Origin: JAQBXX01 sp947085325
GTDB taxonomy: Bacteria; Pseudomonadota; Gammaproteobacteria; SURF-13
DNA: 64,000 nt
Assembly: GCA_947085325.1 (NCBI GenBank)
Contig: CAMTVY010000011.1
Span: 1-64,000, forward strand
Direction of reading: 5' to 3'
This document shows positions 26,137 to 34,812 of the stretch, in pieces (the first letter of the stretch is position 1; each line of letters opens with the position of its first letter). Below the pieces are notes generated by a model. The model made no database searches. It was not told the DNA's origin and saw only the letters and a list, made by a program, of their open reading frames with translations. The position numbers were made by a program, and so were the translations under genes.

Positions 26137-27231
26137 TCAGGCACTCGCCAGCGCTGCAATCTTGTGCCTGTCCGGCGCCAGCACCACGCCGCGCTCCGTC
26201 ACCAGCGCATCAACCAGCGCCGCCGGTGTGACATCAAACACCGGGTTCCACGCCTCTGCCCCGCCGGCCGCTACCGGCTGGCCCGCGAGCGTCAGCAGTT
26301 CTGCCGCCGCCCGCGTCTCAATGGGGATATCGGCACCGCTGCGCAAGGTCATGTCCAGGGTCGAACAGGGCGCCACCACCATGAACTTCACCCCATGATG
26401 ACGCGCCGCCAGCGCAAGTCCGTAGGTACCAATCTTGTTTGCCACATCGCCATTGGCCGCAATGCGGTCAGCGCCCACCACCACCCAGCTCAACTCACCT
26501 TGGCGCATCAGCCACGCCGCCGCCCCGTCGGCGATCAGGGTCACCGGAATACCGTCCTGCACCAGCTCCCAGGCGGTGAGCCGCGCACCCTGCAGCCAGG
26601 GCCGGGTCTCGTCGGCATACACCTTCCCGATCTTGCCCGCAGCATGGGCCGCACGGATCACGCCCAAGGCCGTGCCGTAACCGCCCGTAGCCAGCGAACC
26701 GGTATTGCAGTGCGTCAGCACCCCGCCCCCGGCCTCGATCAAAGCCGCACCCAGCTCGCCCATGCGGCGGTTGGCATTGACATCCTCATCGTGGATGCGC
26801 CGCGCCTCGGCGAGCATGGCCGGACCCGGGTCGCCTGCCACCTCAGCCAGCGCCGCCTGCATGCGCTCCAGCGCCCAAAACAGATTGACCGCCGTCGGGC
26901 GCGAACAGGCCAGCAGTTTGAGATCCGGCTCTATAGCGGCCCGCCAGCGGGCGGGTGAGTCGGCATAGCGCTGCTGCGCCGCCAGCGCCACGCCATACGC
27001 CGCTGCAATGCCAATGGCAGGCGCGCCGCGCACCGCCATATCGGTGATGGCCTGCGCTACGCTTGCGGCATCGTGGCACACCAGATACGACATGGCCTGT
27101 GGCAGTGCCCGCTGATCCAGCAAACGCAATGCCCCGCCGCGCCATTCCACGGCGCGCACACTATCGGTGTCCTCCAGAGTAGTTATCGAATGCTTCGATC
27201 GGGCGCATGGGTTGTCACTTGACACCATCAT
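26137..27231 (-). CDS. mtnA: S-methyl-5-thioribose-1-phosphate isomerase
   Basis: Methionine salvage enzyme converting methylthioribose-1-phosphate to the ribulose form. 364 residues with AVRGAPAIGIAAAYGVAL, the catalytic Cys in THCNTGSLATGGYGTALG (about 180) and catalytic Asp in GADRIAANGDVANKIGT (about 262). In Pseudomonas this gene also follows gyrA and precedes the MTA/SAH deaminase, as here, although here the deaminase and an OmpA-like gene are on the other strand. The first two codons are both ATG. Confidence 0.95.
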   Translation of the reverse strand: MMVSSDNPCARSKHSITTLEDTDSVRAVEWRGGALRLLDQRALPQAMSYLVCHDAASVAQAITDMAVRGAPAIGIAAAYGVALAAQQRYADSPARWRAAIEPDLKLLACSRPTAVNLFWALERMQAALAEVAGDPGPAMLAEARRIHDEDVNANRRMGELGAALIEAGGGVLTHCNTGSLATGGYGTALGVIRAAHAAGKIGKVYADETRPWLQGARLTAWELVQDGIPVTLIADGAAAWLMRQGELSWVVVGADRIAANGDVANKIGTYGLALAARHHGVKFMVVAPCSTLDMTLRSGADIPIETRAAAELLTLAGQPVAAGGAEAWNPVFDVTPAALVDALVTERGVVLAPDRHKIAALASA

Positions 27232-27524
27232 TTATCCTCGGATAGCCTCTGTATCTCAAACTGGATAGCCGCAATCAAGATAACCGCTCTATGTGCGGCA
27301 GCGCACAGATACGGCATTCGCGGAGATGTAACCTTATTCCATACTGTTTAGATTATTATATCGTCACAAATATGCACATTTTTGGCACTTATCCACAGAG
27401 CCAAAAAACCTTGTTGCCCCTTGTTGCTATAGAATAATATGCAGTATACTGCTAACTTACAGCTGATCAGTGATAACTATATCAACGAATCTGTAATAGC
27501 TTTTAATAGCGAAGGAGTCCCACC
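27232..27524. other. Divergent intergenic region between mtnA and the OmpA-like gene
   Basis: The segment is much richer in A and T than its surroundings, especially 27335-27480, where TATACTG and TATAATAT-like hexamers are frequent. It should hold promoters for both divergent genes. A ribosome binding site AAGGAG (27511-27516) precedes the OmpA-like start. No ORF or RNA gene is evident. Confidence 0.5.
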
Positions 27525-28184
27525 ATGAGAACAGCAACCAAGAATTTTTTAATAAGCAGTATTGTGGCCGTGATCTCTCTGGTGGCCACAAATGGTGCCT
27601 TGGCAGGAGGCATCTACAACAATCACGCTTATGTCGTAGACAGCTCCGGCACCCTGGTGCGTGATGGCTCCAACAAGTGCATCCGCACCGGCTCGTGGAG
27701 TGAAGAGCATGCCCTAGTCGAGTGTGGTGATGCCGTAGCTGCAGCCCCGATGGCAGAAAAAACCCCGGAACCAGCACCCGTCGCTGCTGGCCCGAAACCG
27801 GCTGCCATCCACGCCACGCTGCAAACGGATGCCTTCTTCGACTTCGACAAGGCCATACTGAAGCCCGAAGGCAAAGCCAAGCTGGATGATTTCGTCGCCA
27901 AGATGAACGAGCACCCAGAAGTGGACGTGCTGCTTGTCACCGGCCATACTGACCGCATCGGCACCAACAGCTACAACATGAAGCTCTCACAGCGCCGCGC
28001 CGACGCCGTCAAGCACTACCTGGTTGACAAGGGCATCAGCAGCAACCGTATCGAGACGGCTGCCAAAGGTGAAGAAGAGCCTGTCGTAAGCTGTGATGGC
28101 ATCAAGGGCCGTACCGCCCTCATCGACTGTCTCGCACCGAACCGTCGCGTTACCGTTGAGACCAAGGTACAGCGCGAGAACTAA
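27525..28184 (+). CDS. OmpA-family envelope protein
   Basis: Signal peptide of about 27 residues (MRTATKNFLISSIVAVISLV, cleaved near GALA), a short Cys-containing N-terminal region, a Pro/Ala linker (about 68-95), and a C-terminal OmpA peptidoglycan-binding domain. The domain shows FFDFDKAILKPEGKAKLDDF, VTGHTDRIGTNSYNMKLSQR and RRVTVE; the Asp and Arg that hold diaminopimelate are present. There is no beta-barrel. 219 residues. A ribosome binding site AAGGAG and a strong terminator bracket it, and the AT-rich promoter region suggests high expression. Confidence 0.92.
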   Translation: MRTATKNFLISSIVAVISLVATNGALAGGIYNNHAYVVDSSGTLVRDGSNKCIRTGSWSEEHALVECGDAVAAAPMAEKTPEPAPVAAGPKPAAIHATLQTDAFFDFDKAILKPEGKAKLDDFVAKMNEHPEVDVLLVTGHTDRIGTNSYNMKLSQRRADAVKHYLVDKGISSNRIETAAKGEEEPVVSCDGIKGRTALIDCLAPNRRVTVETKVQREN

Positions 28185-28212
28185 AAGCAACCTGACCCAA
28201 AAGACCCCTACT

Positions 28213-28239
28213 GCCCCGCCTCGTGCGGGGCTTTTTTTT
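28213..28239 (+). terminator. Rho-independent terminator after the OmpA-like gene
   Basis: A GC-only 7 bp stem (GCCCCGC/GCGGGGC) with a CTCGT loop is followed by eight T. It stands 28 bases past the stop codon. It separates the OmpA-like gene from the deaminase gene that begins at 28269. Confidence 0.95.
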
Positions 28240-28268
28240 ACCTCGAGTCCACGTTACCATCCACCGTC

Positions 28269-29585
28269 ATGCGCACCATTGACCTGCTGATTTACGCGCG
28301 CTGGATCATTCCGGTAGAGCCGGAAGGTGTCGTTCACAGCGGCCACTGCCTCGCCGTCCATGAAGGCCGTATTCTTGACCTGCTGCCCGCACGCGAGGCA
28401 CAGTTACGCTACTCCGCCGCAACCACACTGCATCTCGACGAGCATGCGCTGATCCCCGGCCTCATCAACACCCATACCCATGCAGCCATGTCGCTGCTGC
28501 GCGGCCTGGCCGATGACCTGCCGCTCATGGAGTGGCTGAACCAGCACATCTGGCCCGCAGAAGCTGCCTGGGTCAATCCGCAGTTCATACAGGACGGCAC
28601 CCAGCTCGCCATCGCCGAAATGCTGCGCGGCGGCACCACCTGCTTCAACGACATGTACTTTTTCCCCGATCACACCGCGCGGGTCACTGCGGCCTGCGGC
28701 ATGCGCGCGAGCATCGGCCTGATCCTGATCGACTTCCCCACCGCATGGGCGGCCGACGCCGACGAATACCTGCACAAGGGTCTTGAAGTCCATGATGCCT
28801 TCAAGGATCACCCCCTGATCACCACCACGCTCGCGCCGCATGCACCCTACACGGTGTCGGATGCGCCGCTGGCAAAGATCGTGATGTACGCCGACGTGCT
28901 CGACCGGCAAATTCACATGCACGTGCATGAAACGCGCGATGAAATCGAGCAAGGCCTTGCCAAATCCCGCGAACGCCCGCTGGCCCGGCTCGCCCGGCTG
29001 GGACTCGTATCTCCCCGCCTGCAGGCGGTGCACATGACACACCTCACCGACGATGAAATCGCGCTGGTCGCCGCAAGCGGCGCGCACGTCGTACACTGCC
29101 CGGAATCCAACCTCAAACTCGCCAGCGGCTTCTGCCCACTGGACAAGCTCATCAAGGCCGGCGTCAACGTGGCGCTCGGCACCGACGGCGCCGCGAGCAA
29201 CAACGATCTCGACATGTTCAGCGAGATGCGCACCGCCGCACTGCTCGCCAAGGGCGTGAGCGGCGACGCCGTCAGCGTGCCCGCCGCCACCGCGTTGCGC
29301 ATGGCCACACTCAATGGCGCGCGGGCGCTGGGGCTGGGCGATATTACCGGCTCGCTGCTGCCCGGCAAGGCCGCCGACATCACGGCGGTACATCTCGGTG
29401 ATCTTGAAACGCAACCGCTCTACGACCCTGTGTCGCAACTCGTCTATGCCACCGGCCGCGACAAGGTCACCGATGTGTGGGTAGCGGGGCAGCACCTCCT
29501 CAAACAGCGCAAGCTCACCACGCTGGATGAAGCTGAACTGATCGCCAAGGCGCACGCTTGGGCGCAGAAAATCCGGCCGATCTAA
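28269..29585 (+). CDS. 5-methylthioadenosine / S-adenosylhomocysteine deaminase (TRZ/ATZ family)
   Basis: Metal-dependent amidohydrolase of 438 residues. Metal and catalytic motifs are INTHTHAAMSLLRG (about 67-80), the substrate region LAPHAPYTVSD (about 193), HVHETRDEIEQG (about 218), His in CPESNLKLASG region and Asp in ALGTDGAASNNDLDM (about 303). Family members deaminate MTA or SAH; the next-but-one gene mtnA belongs to the same salvage pathway, which supports this over a triazine or guanine substrate. ubiG starts 28 bases downstream. Confidence 0.88.
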   Translation: MRTIDLLIYARWIIPVEPEGVVHSGHCLAVHEGRILDLLPAREAQLRYSAATTLHLDEHALIPGLINTHTHAAMSLLRGLADDLPLMEWLNQHIWPAEAAWVNPQFIQDGTQLAIAEMLRGGTTCFNDMYFFPDHTARVTAACGMRASIGLILIDFPTAWAADADEYLHKGLEVHDAFKDHPLITTTLAPHAPYTVSDAPLAKIVMYADVLDRQIHMHVHETRDEIEQGLAKSRERPLARLARLGLVSPRLQAVHMTHLTDDEIALVAASGAHVVHCPESNLKLASGFCPLDKLIKAGVNVALGTDGAASNNDLDMFSEMRTAALLAKGVSGDAVSVPAATALRMATLNGARALGLGDITGSLLPGKAADITAVHLGDLETQPLYDPVSQLVYATGRDKVTDVWVAGQHLLKQRKLTTLDEAELIAKAHAWAQKIRPI

Positions 29586-29613
29586 GCCACCGCAGCGCGT
29601 TCTGCGTTATTCT

Positions 29614-30333
29614 ATGCGTATGACACAGGGCACACACAACGTCGACCCCGCCGAGGTCGCCAAATTCCGCACCCTGGCCGCGCGCTGGTGGGACCCGGAC
29701 AGCGAGCTAAAGACGCTGCACGACATCAACCCACTGCGTGTTGAGTACATCGACACGCGCGCCAAACTTGCCGGCAAAAGAGTGCTGGATGTCGGCTGCG
29801 GCGGCGGCATACTGGCCGAGGCCATGGCGCAACATGGCGCGGTAGTCACCGGCATCGACATGGCCGAAGACGCCCTCAATGTCGCCAGGCTGCATCTGCT
29901 GGAGTCCGGCATAAAAGTGGACTACCTGCTCGGCACGGCAGAACAATTCGCCGCCGAGCACCCCGCCGCCTTCGATGTCGTCACCTGCATGGAACTGCTC
30001 GAGCACGTGCCCGACCCCGCCTCCGTAGTGCGTGCCTGCGCCACGCTGGTCAAACCCGGCGGTCAGGTGTTTCTTTCCACCCTCAACCGCACGCCCAAGG
30101 CCTATCTGCTGGCGGTGATCGGTGCGGAGTACGTGCTCAACATGCTGCCGCGCGGCACGCATGATTACGCGCGCTTTATCCGTCCGTCGGAGATCGAGGC
30201 ATGGGCGCGGCATGCCGGGCTGGAACTGCGCGACCTGACCGGCATGACCTACAACCCGCTCACCCGTCGCTACCGTCTGGGGCGCGATATCGATGTCAAC
30301 TATCTGGCCCAGCTCACACGTGGCCACAACTAA
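29614..30333 (+). CDS. ubiG: Ubiquinone biosynthesis O-methyltransferase
   Basis: SAM-dependent enzyme making both O-methylations in ubiquinone synthesis. 239 residues; opens with the UbiG-specific DPAEVAKFRTLAARWWDP, then the SAM-binding loop VLDVGCGGGILAE (about 50), and YNPLTRRYRLGRDIDVNY near the end. A start two codons in (29620) is also possible. Its 3' end overlaps the phosphatase gene, a coupling also found in Pseudomonas. Confidence 0.95.
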   Translation: MRMTQGTHNVDPAEVAKFRTLAARWWDPDSELKTLHDINPLRVEYIDTRAKLAGKRVLDVGCGGGILAEAMAQHGAVVTGIDMAEDALNVARLHLLESGIKVDYLLGTAEQFAAEHPAAFDVVTCMELLEHVPDPASVVRACATLVKPGGQVFLSTLNRTPKAYLLAVIGAEYVLNMLPRGTHDYARFIRPSEIEAWARHAGLELRDLTGMTYNPLTRRYRLGRDIDVNYLAQLTRGHN

Positions 30334-31000
30334 TGGCCTGCGCACCGTCCTGTTTGATCTGGACGGCACGCTCGCCGACACCGCCCCCGACCTCGCCTTC
30401 GCCCTCAACGCCGTGTTGCAGGAGCAGAATCGCGCGCCGCTGCCGTTTGACACCATCCGCCCCATTGTTTCACACGGCGCGACCGCGCTCATTCGCCTCG
30501 GCTTTGACATCGAGCCCGGCACGGCCGCGTTCGAGTCGCTGCGCCTGCGTCTGCTCGACATCTACCGCGAGCATCTGGCGCGGCACACGCGCCTGTTCCC
30601 CGGCATCGAGGAACTGCTGGGCGCCATTGAGCAGCGCGGCATGAACTGGGGCGTGGTGACCAACAAACCCGCGTGGCTCACCGACCCGTTGCTGGAGCAG
30701 CTTGGCCTGTCCGCGCGTGCGGCCTGCGTGGTGAGCGGCGACACCGTGGCCGAGCGCAAGCCGCATCCCGCGCCCATGCTGCACGCCTGCCACCTTGCAG
30801 GGAGCGAGGCACATCAGTGCCTGTATGTCGGCGACGCCGCGCGTGACATCGAGGCCGGCAGGCGCGCGGGCATGAAAACGCTGGTGGCGCTGTTCGGTTA
30901 CATCGGTGAAGATGAACAACCGGATAGCTGGGGCGCGGACGGCATGATTGCGCACCCCGCTGAGTTACTCGATTGGATTACTGCACATGGGCGCCTCTAA
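30293..31000 (+). CDS. mupP: HAD phosphatase, MupP / phosphoglycolate phosphatase type
   Basis: HAD hydrolase of up to 235 residues. Motif I is FDLDGTLADTAPDL, motif II the VVTNKPAWL Thr, motif III Lys in ERKPHPAPM and motif IV VGDAARDIEAGRRAG. Position after ubiG matches the Pseudomonas gene mupP (N-acetylmuramic acid 6-phosphate phosphatase in wall recycling); a true phosphoglycolate phosphatase cannot be excluded given glcDEF elsewhere. The ATG at 30293 overlaps ubiG by 41 bases; a GTG at 30320 would overlap by 14. The final codons Gly-Arg-Leu-stop come from the end of repeat element copy A. Confidence 0.85.
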   Translation: MSTIWPSSHVATTNGLRTVLFDLDGTLADTAPDLAFALNAVLQEQNRAPLPFDTIRPIVSHGATALIRLGFDIEPGTAAFESLRLRLLDIYREHLARHTRLFPGIEELLGAIEQRGMNWGVVTNKPAWLTDPLLEQLGLSARAACVVSGDTVAERKPHPAPMLHACHLAGSEAHQCLYVGDAARDIEAGRRAGMKTLVALFGYIGEDEQPDSWGADGMIAHPAELLDWITAHGRL

Positions 31001-31180
31001 AAATGATGGATTTTGCTTCAAGACAAGGCGCAGCGCAGGCGAGCAGCGGTCGCTCCTGCGCGTCCTGCGCCCGCGACATTCGTACGTCCCTGTACAGCAC
31101 AGCATACACGCCAGTATGTGAGCAGCGGAGACAAGCTGCAACGCAGTATTGAAGCAAAAGACGCATTTTTAGAGATGCCC
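30989..31180 (+). repeat. Dispersed palindromic element, copy A (192 bp, with 51 bp module)
   Basis: Ends are GGGCGCCTCTAAAAATG and CATTTTTAGAGATGCCC, inverted repeats of each other. Inside are AAGACAAGGCGCAG and CAGTATTGAAGCAAAAGACG segments shared with copies C, D and E. A 51 base module (starting GTCGCTCCTGCGCG, about 31038-31090) is inserted before CAGCATACAC. The left end forms the last codons and stop of the upstream phosphatase; the right end provides an AGAG box just before rmuC. Confidence 0.92.
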
Positions 31181-31182
31181 AT

Positions 31183-32475
31183 ATGACTGAGCCTGTCTCC
31201 ACGTTCGCATTGATTGTCATCGTACTGCTCGGCATCGCGGGCGGCGGCGTGGCCGTATATCTCATGATGCAGCGCCGGTTAGGCGAATTAAACAGAGACA
31301 ACGCCACACTGAGCGCGCAGCTTGAGGCCGAGCAGCGCAGCGGTGCGGAAAAGATAGCCGCGCTCGAAGCCGCGCGCGCGCAGCTCACGCACACCTTCAC
31401 CGCGCTTGCGAGCGAGGCGCTACGCAGCAACAACGAAGAATTTCTCAAACTGGCGCAGGAGAACCTCAAGCAGTTTCACATCAAGGCGCAAGGTGATCTG
31501 GAGCAAAAGGAAAAATCCATCGAGCAACTGATAAAGCCCATCAAGGAAGCGCTGGAGAAAAACGAACAACAGATTCGCCAGATCGAGCTCGAACGCAAGG
31601 AATCCTTCGGCTCACTCAGCAAACACCTCGAAACCATGGCGCTCAACCAGCAGTCGCTGCAAAGCGAAACCCGCAACCTGGTGCAGGCCCTGCGCCGCCC
31701 GGAGGTGCGCGGTCAGTGGGGCGAACTCACCCTCAAGCGTCTCGCCGAACTGGCCGGCATGGTGGAGTATTGCGACTTTTTCGAACAGGAACATACGGCC
31801 ACAGCGGAAGGCGGCATGCGCCCCGACATGATAGTACGCATGCCCGACGGGCGTGAAATCATCGTTGACGTCAAGACACCACTCGATGCCTATTTAAGCG
31901 CCGTCGAAGCTACCGACGATGCCACGCGCGCCGTCCACCTCGAAAGCCATGCACGCAACGTCGTCAAACGCGTGCGCGAACTCGCCGCGAAATCCTATTG
32001 GGAACAGTTCAAGAACGCACCCGACTTTGTCGTGCTGTTCATCCCCGGCGACCAGTTCCTGAACGCCGCGCTCGACATCCAGCGTGACCTCATCGAAATC
32101 GCGCTACGGCAGAAGGTGATACTCGCCACACCCACCAGCTTTGTCGCCCTGCTGCGCGCCGTCGCCTACGGCTGGCGGCAACAGACGCTGGCTGTGAACG
32201 CCGAACGCATCCGCGATGTGGGCGAGGAATTGTACAAACGCCTCGGCGTGTTCGCCGATCACCTGACCAAAGTCGGCAAAAGCCTCAACAGCAGCGTCGA
32301 CAGCTACAACGCCGCTGTCGGCTCTTTTGAACGCCAACTCATCCCCGGCGCACGCAAATTCGCGGAAATGGGCGTAGAAACCGGCAAGTTGATTGAATCG
32401 CCGGAGCCACTTGAAAAACAGCCGCGCAGGATGACTATCACGACCAAAAAAGGTAGTGTAAACGATCCTAATTGA
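31183..32475 (+). CDS. rmuC: DNA recombination protein RmuC
   Basis: RmuC-family protein, which limits inversions at short repeats in E. coli. 430 residues: an N-terminal membrane segment (about 7-28), a long coiled coil (about 30-150) and the nuclease-like RmuC domain starting around ALRRPEVRGQWGELTLKRL (about 165), with DMIVRMPDGREIIVDVKTPL and LFIPGDQFLNAAL. The ATG is two bases after the end of repeat copy A, whose AGAG box serves as the likely ribosome binding site. Confidence 0.95.
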   Translation: MTEPVSTFALIVIVLLGIAGGGVAVYLMMQRRLGELNRDNATLSAQLEAEQRSGAEKIAALEAARAQLTHTFTALASEALRSNNEEFLKLAQENLKQFHIKAQGDLEQKEKSIEQLIKPIKEALEKNEQQIRQIELERKESFGSLSKHLETMALNQQSLQSETRNLVQALRRPEVRGQWGELTLKRLAELAGMVEYCDFFEQEHTATAEGGMRPDMIVRMPDGREIIVDVKTPLDAYLSAVEATDDATRAVHLESHARNVVKRVRELAAKSYWEQFKNAPDFVVLFIPGDQFLNAALDIQRDLIEIALRQKVILATPTSFVALLRAVAYGWRQQTLAVNAERIRDVGEELYKRLGVFADHLTKVGKSLNSSVDSYNAAVGSFERQLIPGARKFAEMGVETGKLIESPEPLEKQPRRMTITTKKGSVNDPN

Positions 32476-32505
32476 TATTAGCCGTCAACAATAGAAGAAC
32501 CGCAC

Positions 32506-33414
32506 ATGGCGATACCTGATTACCAGTCAATTATGCTTCCCTTGCTTCGTTTCGCTACGGACGGAAACGAACATCCCCTGCGGGAAGCAATCGAGGGCTT
32601 GTCCAAACAGTTTGGGCTTACGGACGCAGAAAAGAATGAACTGTTGCCGAGCGGACAACAGCCAAGATTCGACAACCGTGTTGCCTGGGCTCGATCCTAT
32701 ATGAGCAAGGCGGCTCTGTTAGAGCCAACGCGGCGCGGGCACTTCCGCATCACCCAACGTGGCCGGGAAGTCCTGTCCAAGAACCCGCCCGGAATTAATG
32801 TGAAATTCTTAGAACAATTTCCTGAGTTTGTAGAGTTCAGGACGAAACACCGAGAACCGGCAGAAACCACAGCATCGACCGAGGCCGAAACCCTCCAAAC
32901 ACCAGGCGAGCTTCTGGAAACGGCATACCAGAAACTGCGCGAAGATTTATCTGCTGAACTTCTGAAAACCGTAACAGAATGCTCCCCGTCTTTTTTCGAG
33001 CGCCTCGTTATCGATGTTCTCGTAAATATGGGCTATGGCGGTTCTCGAAAGGAAGCTGGAAAGGCCATTGGCCGTAGCGGCGACGAGGGCATTGACGGCA
33101 TCATTAACGAAGATCGTCTCGGTCTCGATGTCATCTACATTCAAGCCAAACGGTGGCAGGCTACGATCGGGCGCCCTGAAATACAGAAGTTTGCGGGTGC
33201 CCTGCAAGGGCACCGCGCGAAGAAAGGAATCTTTATCACCACTTCCGAGTTCAGCCGCGAAGCCACGGATTATGTGGCGAAAATTGATTCTAAGATCGTG
33301 CTTATAGACGGTGAGCAGTTATCCCAACTCATGATCGATCACAATGTTGGGGTTACTCCTGTCACGTCGTACGAAACGAAGAAAATTGACAGCGATTACT
33401 TTATTGAGGGTTAA
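32506..33414 (+). CDS. Mrr-type restriction endonuclease
   Basis: Type IV (modification-dependent) restriction enzyme of the Mrr class, 302 residues. The N-terminal winged-helix part (about 1-95) begins MAIPDYQSIMLPLLRFATDG; the C-terminal PD-(D/E)xK domain has FFERLVIDVLVNMGYGG, DEGIDGIINED and VIYIQAKRW with the catalytic Asp and QxK. No partner methylase is present, as expected for type IV. Codon use is visibly less GC-biased than neighbours (for example LEQFPEFVEF encoded with many AT-ending codons), which fits acquisition. An attC-like AACAAGGCGC stretch follows its stop. Confidence 0.9.
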   Translation: MAIPDYQSIMLPLLRFATDGNEHPLREAIEGLSKQFGLTDAEKNELLPSGQQPRFDNRVAWARSYMSKAALLEPTRRGHFRITQRGREVLSKNPPGINVKFLEQFPEFVEFRTKHREPAETTASTEAETLQTPGELLETAYQKLREDLSAELLKTVTECSPSFFERLVIDVLVNMGYGGSRKEAGKAIGRSGDEGIDGIINEDRLGLDVIYIQAKRWQATIGRPEIQKFAGALQGHRAKKGIFITTSEFSREATDYVAKIDSKIVLIDGEQLSQLMIDHNVGVTPVTSYETKKIDSDYFIEG

Positions 33415-33580
33415 AACGGCTAACAAGGCGCTCCAGTGTCTTGGGGAACCATCCGGTGCAATGCGCTACGCTTCGCACCCCACAAGCTGCCGTGATTCAA
33501 ACTGCTCATCGCTGTTCCGTTCACACTCGCTTCCAGCCGGGCCTTGAAACGAGGCCTTCAGCGGTCAGCTTTTAGATGGC

Positions 33581-33608
33581 TTGACACAACACTTGACTTA
33601 TACTTGAC
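33581..33608 (+). promoter_or_regulatory. Three TTGAC direct repeats before the Fic gene
   Basis: TTGAC occurs at 33581, 33593 and 33604, spaced 12 and 11 bases, about one helical turn each, within 47 bases of the Fic start codon. One of them may be a -35 hexamer; the phasing also suggests a regulator binding one DNA face, perhaps the Fic protein through its own C-terminal winged helix. Confidence 0.4.
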
Positions 33609-33627
33609 ATGATATTAGCCTTTCTCC

Positions 33628-34635
33628 ATGGCCTATGTCCCGCAATTCACAATCACCCCAGCCCTGCTTTTCGAGGTCGAGCAGGTAGCGGCATTGCGGG
33701 AGCGGATTCAAAGTGCCGTGGTAGACCTTGCCTGGATGCCCGCCCTGCAGAAAGATACTCGCACGCGCAACGGCCATGCCTCGACGGCCATCGAGGGAAA
33801 CCCACTGACCCTCGATCAGGTTCGCGCTTTGGAGGAAGGGCGCGAACTTTCAGCATCCGGCACGCGGCACAAGCGGGAAGTCCTCAATTATTTCGCCGGG
33901 CTGCGCTACGTGGAAAAAAACGCGGCCAAAAAAACCCTCCGTCATGCGGAAATTCTGGGGCTGCACCGGATTCTGTCCGGAGAGGTGATGGATCAGGGCG
34001 AGGCCGGGAAATACCGGATGTTTGCCGTCCGGGTCGGGCAGTATCGCCCTCCTCCGGCGGATGCCGTTTCGGGGCTGATGTTCGAGTTGCTGGAGTGGTG
34101 GAACACAGCTTCGCGGAAACTCTCGCCGGTTCTCAGTTCGGCCATCCTGCATTACCGCTTCGAGGCCATCCATCCGTTTGCCGACGGTAACGGCCGCACG
34201 GGCCGGGCGCTCGCGTTGTGGGAGCTCTATCGGCGAGGGTTCGATACCCATCACATCTTTTCGGTGGACGAATATTACTGGGAAGACCGGCCAAAATACT
34301 ATGCCGCACTCGATGGTGTGCGGCAGGCCGGAGAAGACCTGAGCGCCTGGCTGGAATATTGCGCGGCGGGACTCCGGCAAATGCTCGAACGGGCGTGGCT
34401 GCGGATTCAAACCTTGCAGGTGAAGTCCACGGAGAAACTGGTCTTGCGCCCACGGCAGGAACAGCTCCTCCATCTGCTACGCGATCACGGGAGCATGGCC
34501 CCCGGCAAAATATGGGGAGCGCTGGGCGTGTCCCGGCAAGGTGCGATGGATTTATTGCGACCGCTGATTGACGCAGGATTAGTCGAGAAGGTGGGTGGAA
34601 AAAAGACGGGGCATTACATTTTGCGAAACCCGTGA
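33628..34635 (+). CDS. Fic-domain protein (probable AMP transferase) with C-terminal winged helix
   Basis: Fic enzymes transfer AMP or related groups onto proteins. 335 residues; the active-site loop HPFADGNGRTGRAL (about 192-205) carries the catalytic His and the anion-binding GNGR. The inhibitory motif STAIEGNPL (about 51-59, Ser/Thr-x-x-x-Glu-Gly-Asn) is at the N-terminal side, so this is a class II, self-inhibited Fic. The last 70 residues resemble a winged-helix domain (DHGSMAPGKIWGALGVSRQG). With Mrr it forms a small accessory islet between rmuC and leuA. Confidence 0.9.
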   Translation: MAYVPQFTITPALLFEVEQVAALRERIQSAVVDLAWMPALQKDTRTRNGHASTAIEGNPLTLDQVRALEEGRELSASGTRHKREVLNYFAGLRYVEKNAAKKTLRHAEILGLHRILSGEVMDQGEAGKYRMFAVRVGQYRPPPADAVSGLMFELLEWWNTASRKLSPVLSSAILHYRFEAIHPFADGNGRTGRALALWELYRRGFDTHHIFSVDEYYWEDRPKYYAALDGVRQAGEDLSAWLEYCAAGLRQMLERAWLRIQTLQVKSTEKLVLRPRQEQLLHLLRDHGSMAPGKIWGALGVSRQGAMDLLRPLIDAGLVEKVGGKKTGHYILRNP

Positions 34636-34654
34636 ACGAAGCCGAAACCAGCCA

Positions 34655-34733
34655 AGGGTGGGCAAACGGATTTTATTTGCCCACGCGAGATCAATCCCGA
34701 TTCGAAGCATGTGGGCACCACATTGCCCACCCT
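34655..34733. repeat. GTGGGCA-type inverted repeat
   Basis: Outer arms AGGGTGGGCA (34655-34664) and TGCCCACCCT (34724-34733) are exact reverse complements, with internal TTGCCCAC and GTGGGCAC arms that can pair as well. It lies after the Fic stop. Its right edge abuts the truncated element copy B, as if it had inserted into or recombined with that copy. Confidence 0.7.
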
Positions 34734-34735
34734 CA

Positions 34736-34798
34736 CTGCGCTGCTCGCCTGCGCTGCGCCTTGTCTTGAAGCAAAATCCATCATTTTTAGATGCACCC
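34736..34798 (-). repeat. Dispersed palindromic element, copy B (truncated, 63 bp)
   Basis: Minus-strand orientation of the left part of the element: it has the GATGGATTTTGCTTCAAGAC block and an end reading CATCTAAAAATG, but the other half is missing and the GTGGGCA repeat begins where it should continue. The remaining copies lie at 30989, 36383, 44581 and 48182. Confidence 0.85.
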
Positions 34799-34812
34799 TG
34801 GACACACAGGCA

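Noticed and set aside
28404..29555. Long open frame (383 codons) antisense to the MTA/SAH deaminase gene
   Set aside because: The plus-strand gene has all metal-binding motifs; the antisense product has none.
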